From: an uncultured Bacteroidota bacterium
GTDB taxonomy: Bacteria; Bacteroidota; Bacteroidia; AKYH767-A; OLB10
Assembly (NCBI GenBank): GCA_903881665.1
Contig: CAIRUC010000068.1
Coordinates: 62,001-126,000, forward strand
Length of the DNA stretch: 64,000 bases
Reading direction: 5' to 3'
The translations under genes and the position numbers were made by a program. The notes beneath the pieces are model-generated. The model made no database searches. It was not told where the DNA came from and saw only the letters and a list, made by a program, of their open reading frames with translations. Shown here piece by piece: positions 60,712 to 64,000 of the stretch (within the stretch, counting starts at the first letter, position 1; each line of letters opens with the position of its first letter).

Positions 60712-61362
60712 TTACTTCATTTTACTCTTGAAGACCTTTTGAAACTTCTCGATTTTCGGTTTAATTACAAGAGAGCAATACGGTTGATTTTCGTTTTCGT
60801 TATAATAGTTTTGGTGGTAGCCTTCTGCTTTATAGAATTTTGTGAGGGGAGAAATTTCTGTCATCACAAGATTCGGGAAAGCACCTTCCTTGTTCAATTT
60901 ATCTTTATACATCTGAGCGGTTAAATGTTGTTGCTCGCTATTATAAAACACAACCGAACGATATTGCGTACCAATATCTGCTCCTTGACGATTTATCGTT
61001 GTAGGATCGTGAACTGTCCAGAAAACTTCCAGAAGTTCGTCAAAAGAAATCAACTTCGGATCGAAAACTATTTGCACAACTTCTGCATGTCCGGTAGCAC
61101 CTGAACATACTTGCTCGTAGGAAGGATTTTCACGCTGTCCGCCGCTATATCCCGAAGCAACCGAAACAACTCCCTTCAATTGCTGATAAACAGCTTCTAC
61201 GCACCAAAAACAACCTCCACCGAAGGTGGCAGTGTCTAATCCATTCGTATCCATTTTTAAATTTGATTTATGAGCAGAAGAAATTTCTTGTGGTGCTGCT
61301 TTAGGAGAGGTACACGACATCAGTAAAACAGAAAGCATGCTAAAGATAATTGAATGTTTCAT
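60712..61362 (-). CDS. msrA: Peptide-methionine (S)-S-oxide reductase, predicted lipoprotein
   Basis: Lipobox LLMSC; ATFGGGCFWCVEAVYQQLKGVVSVASGYSGG. Confidence 0.95.
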   Translation of the reverse strand: MKHSIIFSMLSVLLMSCTSPKAAPQEISSAHKSNLKMDTNGLDTATFGGGCFWCVEAVYQQLKGVVSVASGYSGGQRENPSYEQVCSGATGHAEVVQIVFDPKLISFDELLEVFWTVHDPTTINRQGADIGTQYRSVVFYNSEQQHLTAQMYKDKLNKEGAFPNLVMTEISPLTKFYKAEGYHQNYYNENENQPYCSLVIKPKIEKFQKVFKSKMK

Positions 61363-61589
61363 GTGGCTTTTAAATTGTTAGTCGCCGAACAAATATATTA
61401 CTTATAACGAATAAAAAGAAAAATTGTTTTGGGGAAAAAGACCTTAGCCTATAGGCAAACGGAAATAGACGAATTGTTAAAGGCTAAAATCAATTAACTA
61501 TCGTCATATATCGAAAGTCAAATAATTATCCTTCTGTTGACCGAGCGTAATTTTCGGAATATCAAGAATAAAATTCCGAGCCCCAACTA

Positions 61590-62264
61590 CTATCTCGCTC
61601 CGGTGATGAATTCTTTCAAATAGAACGGTTCGAAGTAGGCCGTGTTTTCGAATTGTGCTGCTGCGAATGCGTTTAGTGCGGGAGCGATTAGTCCGAGGGC
61701 AGATTGCTTAAAGTCGGGGTTATAAGAAACGTTCTTTTTATCGGCAAGGACTTCTATCGCTTTTTTCGCGCCATCACCAAACATGATGATATCTGCATGA
61801 TGATTCATGAAACTAATTTCGGTGAGCACCTCTGCTTTTACCTCTTCTAAAAAATCGAGAGAAGAATTGAGAACGGCACCATACACTTCCATACGACGAG
61901 CATCGATCATTGGGAGCAACAAAGTTGAAGAAGGGGTTTCTGGAAATTGCAATAAGTAAGCCGACGACATGGCTTGCAATGTCTTTACAGCAATTAAGGG
62001 AATGTTCATTGCATAACAAATTCCTTTTGCAGTAGAAACACCAATACGAAGACCGGTATAACTTCCGGGACCTTTACTAACGGCTACGGCTAGGAGATCT
62101 TTAAAAGAAACAGCTGCTTCTTTCATCACCTCATCAATGAAAACGGAGAGGACAGAAGCATGAGAACGATCGGCAGCTGATTCGCGAAAAGCAATTACCT
62201 TTCCATCATTCGCGAGCACAACCGAACAAACATCGGTAGCGGTTTCAATGTGAAGAATCATCAA
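61590..62264 (-). CDS. tsaB: tRNA threonylcarbamoyladenosine biosynthesis protein TsaB
   Basis: ILHIETATDVCSVVLANDGKVIAFRE; VAVSKGPGSYTGLRIGVSTAKGICYA. Confidence 0.95.
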   Translation of the reverse strand: MMILHIETATDVCSVVLANDGKVIAFRESAADRSHASVLSVFIDEVMKEAAVSFKDLLAVAVSKGPGSYTGLRIGVSTAKGICYAMNIPLIAVKTLQAMSSAYLLQFPETPSSTLLLPMIDARRMEVYGAVLNSSLDFLEEVKAEVLTEISFMNHHADIIMFGDGAKKAIEVLADKKNVSYNPDFKQSALGLIAPALNAFAAAQFENTAYFEPFYLKEFITGAR

Positions 62265-62267
62265 TTA

Positions 62268-63623
62268 CTACTTAACCTTTTCGAATAATTCATCTTTCGA
62301 AACCACCTTTACTTTATCGCCATCTTTCAAGGTTTTAGAAACCGCATTAAAAGGAGAAGTAATAACTGCGTCACCCACTTTTAATCCTTCAAGAATTTGA
62401 ATATTCATATTATCTTGAATTCCCACTTTAACCACTTCCAATTGAGCTATACCATCTTTGATAATGAAAACACATTCATGCATCACTACTTCTTTAGTAT
62501 CTTTTTTTGAAACCGATTTTCCTTGTAATTCTACTGTTTTTTTATTCGTCATTTTAGTGGTGTCGCGAGTAGTTACTGCTTGTATCGGCACTACTACAAC
62601 GCTAAAGACTTTATTTGTTATAATATCAACCGTAGTAGACATTCCAGGGCGAAACGGACTAAAATCATTTGGCTTGTCTTTTAACAAATCAGAATATGAA
62701 TCACGAATAATTCGAGCCTTCACTGTAAAGTTGGTAACCTGATCTGTAGAAAGAGCGCCACTTACGGTGGCTGAATTTGCAACTTCAGTAACTACACCTT
62801 TAAATTTACGTCCTAGGTACGCGTCAATTTCAATTTCAGCAGTATCACCTCGAGCAACACGAACGATATCGCTTTCACTAACATCCACATTCACCTCCAT
62901 TTCATTCAAGTTAGCGAGACGAAGAATTTCAGTTCCCTCCATCATGTTTGTTCCAACCACACGCTCCCCTTTCTCTTTACTCAACTTAGAAACAGTACCA
63001 TCAACGGGAGCATAAATATTTGTTTTATTTAAATTTTCCTTCGACTCTTTCAAACTAGCTTGTGAACTTTTAACGCTAAAAGAAGAAGAAGCGATTGCCA
63101 TTTTTGCAGCATCTACTTCTGCCTTTGCCACTTCATACGCCGACTTCACCGCTTCAAATTCCTGAGGAGAAATAGCCTTATCATCAAACAACGCTTTGTT
63201 TCTATTATACATTAACTCAGCTTTCTTCAACTGCGATTCTGACTGAGCGAGACGCGATTTACTACTCGACAAATTAGCTTCGGAACCATTCACGGCAGCT
63301 TGCGCGCGATCTAGTGTCGACAAATAAATTTCTGGATTAATACGACATAACAAAGTGCCTTTCTTAACCACATCGCCTTCCTTTACAAAAAGATCAACAA
63401 TTTCACCGGAAACATCAGCACTAATTTTAATCTCCACTTCAGGTTGAACTTTCCCGCTTGCAGAAACTGTTTCTGTAATATCTTTTAGCTCCACTTTATC
63501 GGTACTCACCTTCACCTCATCGCCACTACCTATCCAGCCTGCTTTTTTTACTACTGCCAGAATAATGACGAGTACTACAATTGCAACGCCCACCTTTTTC
63601 CATACTGAAGAATTCTTAGCCAT
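62268..63623 (-). CDS. RND/ABC efflux periplasmic adaptor (HlyD/MacA-like)
   Basis: ITETVSASGKVQPEVEIKISADVSGEIVDLFVKEGDVVKKGTLLCRI; NIYAPVDGTVSKLSKEKGERV. Confidence 0.93.
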   Translation of the reverse strand: MAKNSSVWKKVGVAIVVLVIILAVVKKAGWIGSGDEVKVSTDKVELKDITETVSASGKVQPEVEIKISADVSGEIVDLFVKEGDVVKKGTLLCRINPEIYLSTLDRAQAAVNGSEANLSSSKSRLAQSESQLKKAELMYNRNKALFDDKAISPQEFEAVKSAYEVAKAEVDAAKMAIASSSFSVKSSQASLKESKENLNKTNIYAPVDGTVSKLSKEKGERVVGTNMMEGTEILRLANLNEMEVNVDVSESDIVRVARGDTAEIEIDAYLGRKFKGVVTEVANSATVSGALSTDQVTNFTVKARIIRDSYSDLLKDKPNDFSPFRPGMSTTVDIITNKVFSVVVVPIQAVTTRDTTKMTNKKTVELQGKSVSKKDTKEVVMHECVFIIKDGIAQLEVVKVGIQDNMNIQILEGLKVGDAVITSPFNAVSKTLKDGDKVKVVSKDELFEKVK

Positions 63624-63651
63624 AATTGATATAATATTAATCGTTGTAAAA

Positions 63652-64000
63652 TTAGAAAGTTAGTGAATTGCCCACATAAAAATCGAGCACTTTAACGCGG
63701 AAAATATAATCGTACTTGGCTTGAAGATATTCAATTTTACCTTTAGTAAGATTATTAGTAGCGGTAAGGAATTCGAGAGAGCTTGTTAATCCTGCGCTAT
63801 AACGTTTTTCAGCATAATCATAAGCTTCTTTCAATGCAGTTACGCTTTTTTCAAGCGCATAATATTTTTTCTGCGAAGCGAATGCATCGGTATGCGCCTG
63901 TTGAATACTCTTATAAACGGTATTCTTTGTTTGTTGAGAAGAAATTTCGGCATTTAAACCGTTTAATCGAGCACGCGAAACATTATAACCTGTAGCGAAA
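63652..64000 (-). CDS. TolC family outer-membrane efflux protein (5' end cut by window edge)
   Basis: FATGYNVSRARLNGLNAEISSQQTKNTVYKSIQQAHTDAFASQKKYYALEKSVTALKEAYDYAEKRYSAGLTSSLEFLTATNNLTKGKIEYLQAKYDYIFRVKVLDFYVG. Confidence 0.9.
   Translation of the reverse strand, partial: FATGYNVSRARLNGLNAEISSQQTKNTVYKSIQQAHTDAFASQKKYYALEKSVTALKEAYDYAEKRYSAGLTSSLEFLTATNNLTKGKIEYLQAKYDYIFRVKVLDFYVGNSLTF

Noticed and set aside
1-64000. tRNA, rRNA, prophage, IS element or defence island
   Set aside because: None recognised by eye in intergenic regions; no integrase, transposase, restriction or toxin-antitoxin motifs in the ORFs. A tRNAscan/Infernal run would be needed to be certain

Overview
AT-rich chromosomal window from a Bacteroidota bacterium. 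Support for this: T9SS C-terminal sorting domains, an Alternative Complex III operon, TAnnTTTG-type promoter motifs and a SPOR protein. Gene content is mostly housekeeping and respiratory: actABCDEF-coxB-coxA; a separate ctaB/coxIII/coxIII/coxIV/sco/DUF420 cluster; rimP-nusA-infB; ileS-(DksA/TraR-like) with lspA; recJ, trhO, nadB, nifU, lhgO, msrA, tsaB; and an RND/TolC efflux pair truncated at the right edge. A partial kynurenine pathway (kmo, kynU) flanks a T9SS protein. I saw no rRNA, tRNA, CRISPR array, IS element or prophage. Best candidates for a second look: (1) a cassette of SDR + TIGR03643 protein + photolyase/cryptochrome, in which the photolyase-like protein appears to have lost the [4Fe-4S] ligands of its family; (2) an isoleucyl-tRNA synthetase whose HIGH motif reads GIHH, the altered motif linked to mupirocin hyper-resistance in type 2 IleRS; (3) a DksA/TraR-like protein with a histone-H1-like K/A/P tail and a degenerate zinc finger; (4) an IF-2 with a 27-bp minisatellite coding a Gly/Pro/Asn/Arg linker; (5) a DinB-family pseudogene next to an 11-nt poly-C tract; (6) palindromes of TTACGA half-sites flanking kynU. 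All work is by eye. Family assignments come from recognised motifs, not searches.
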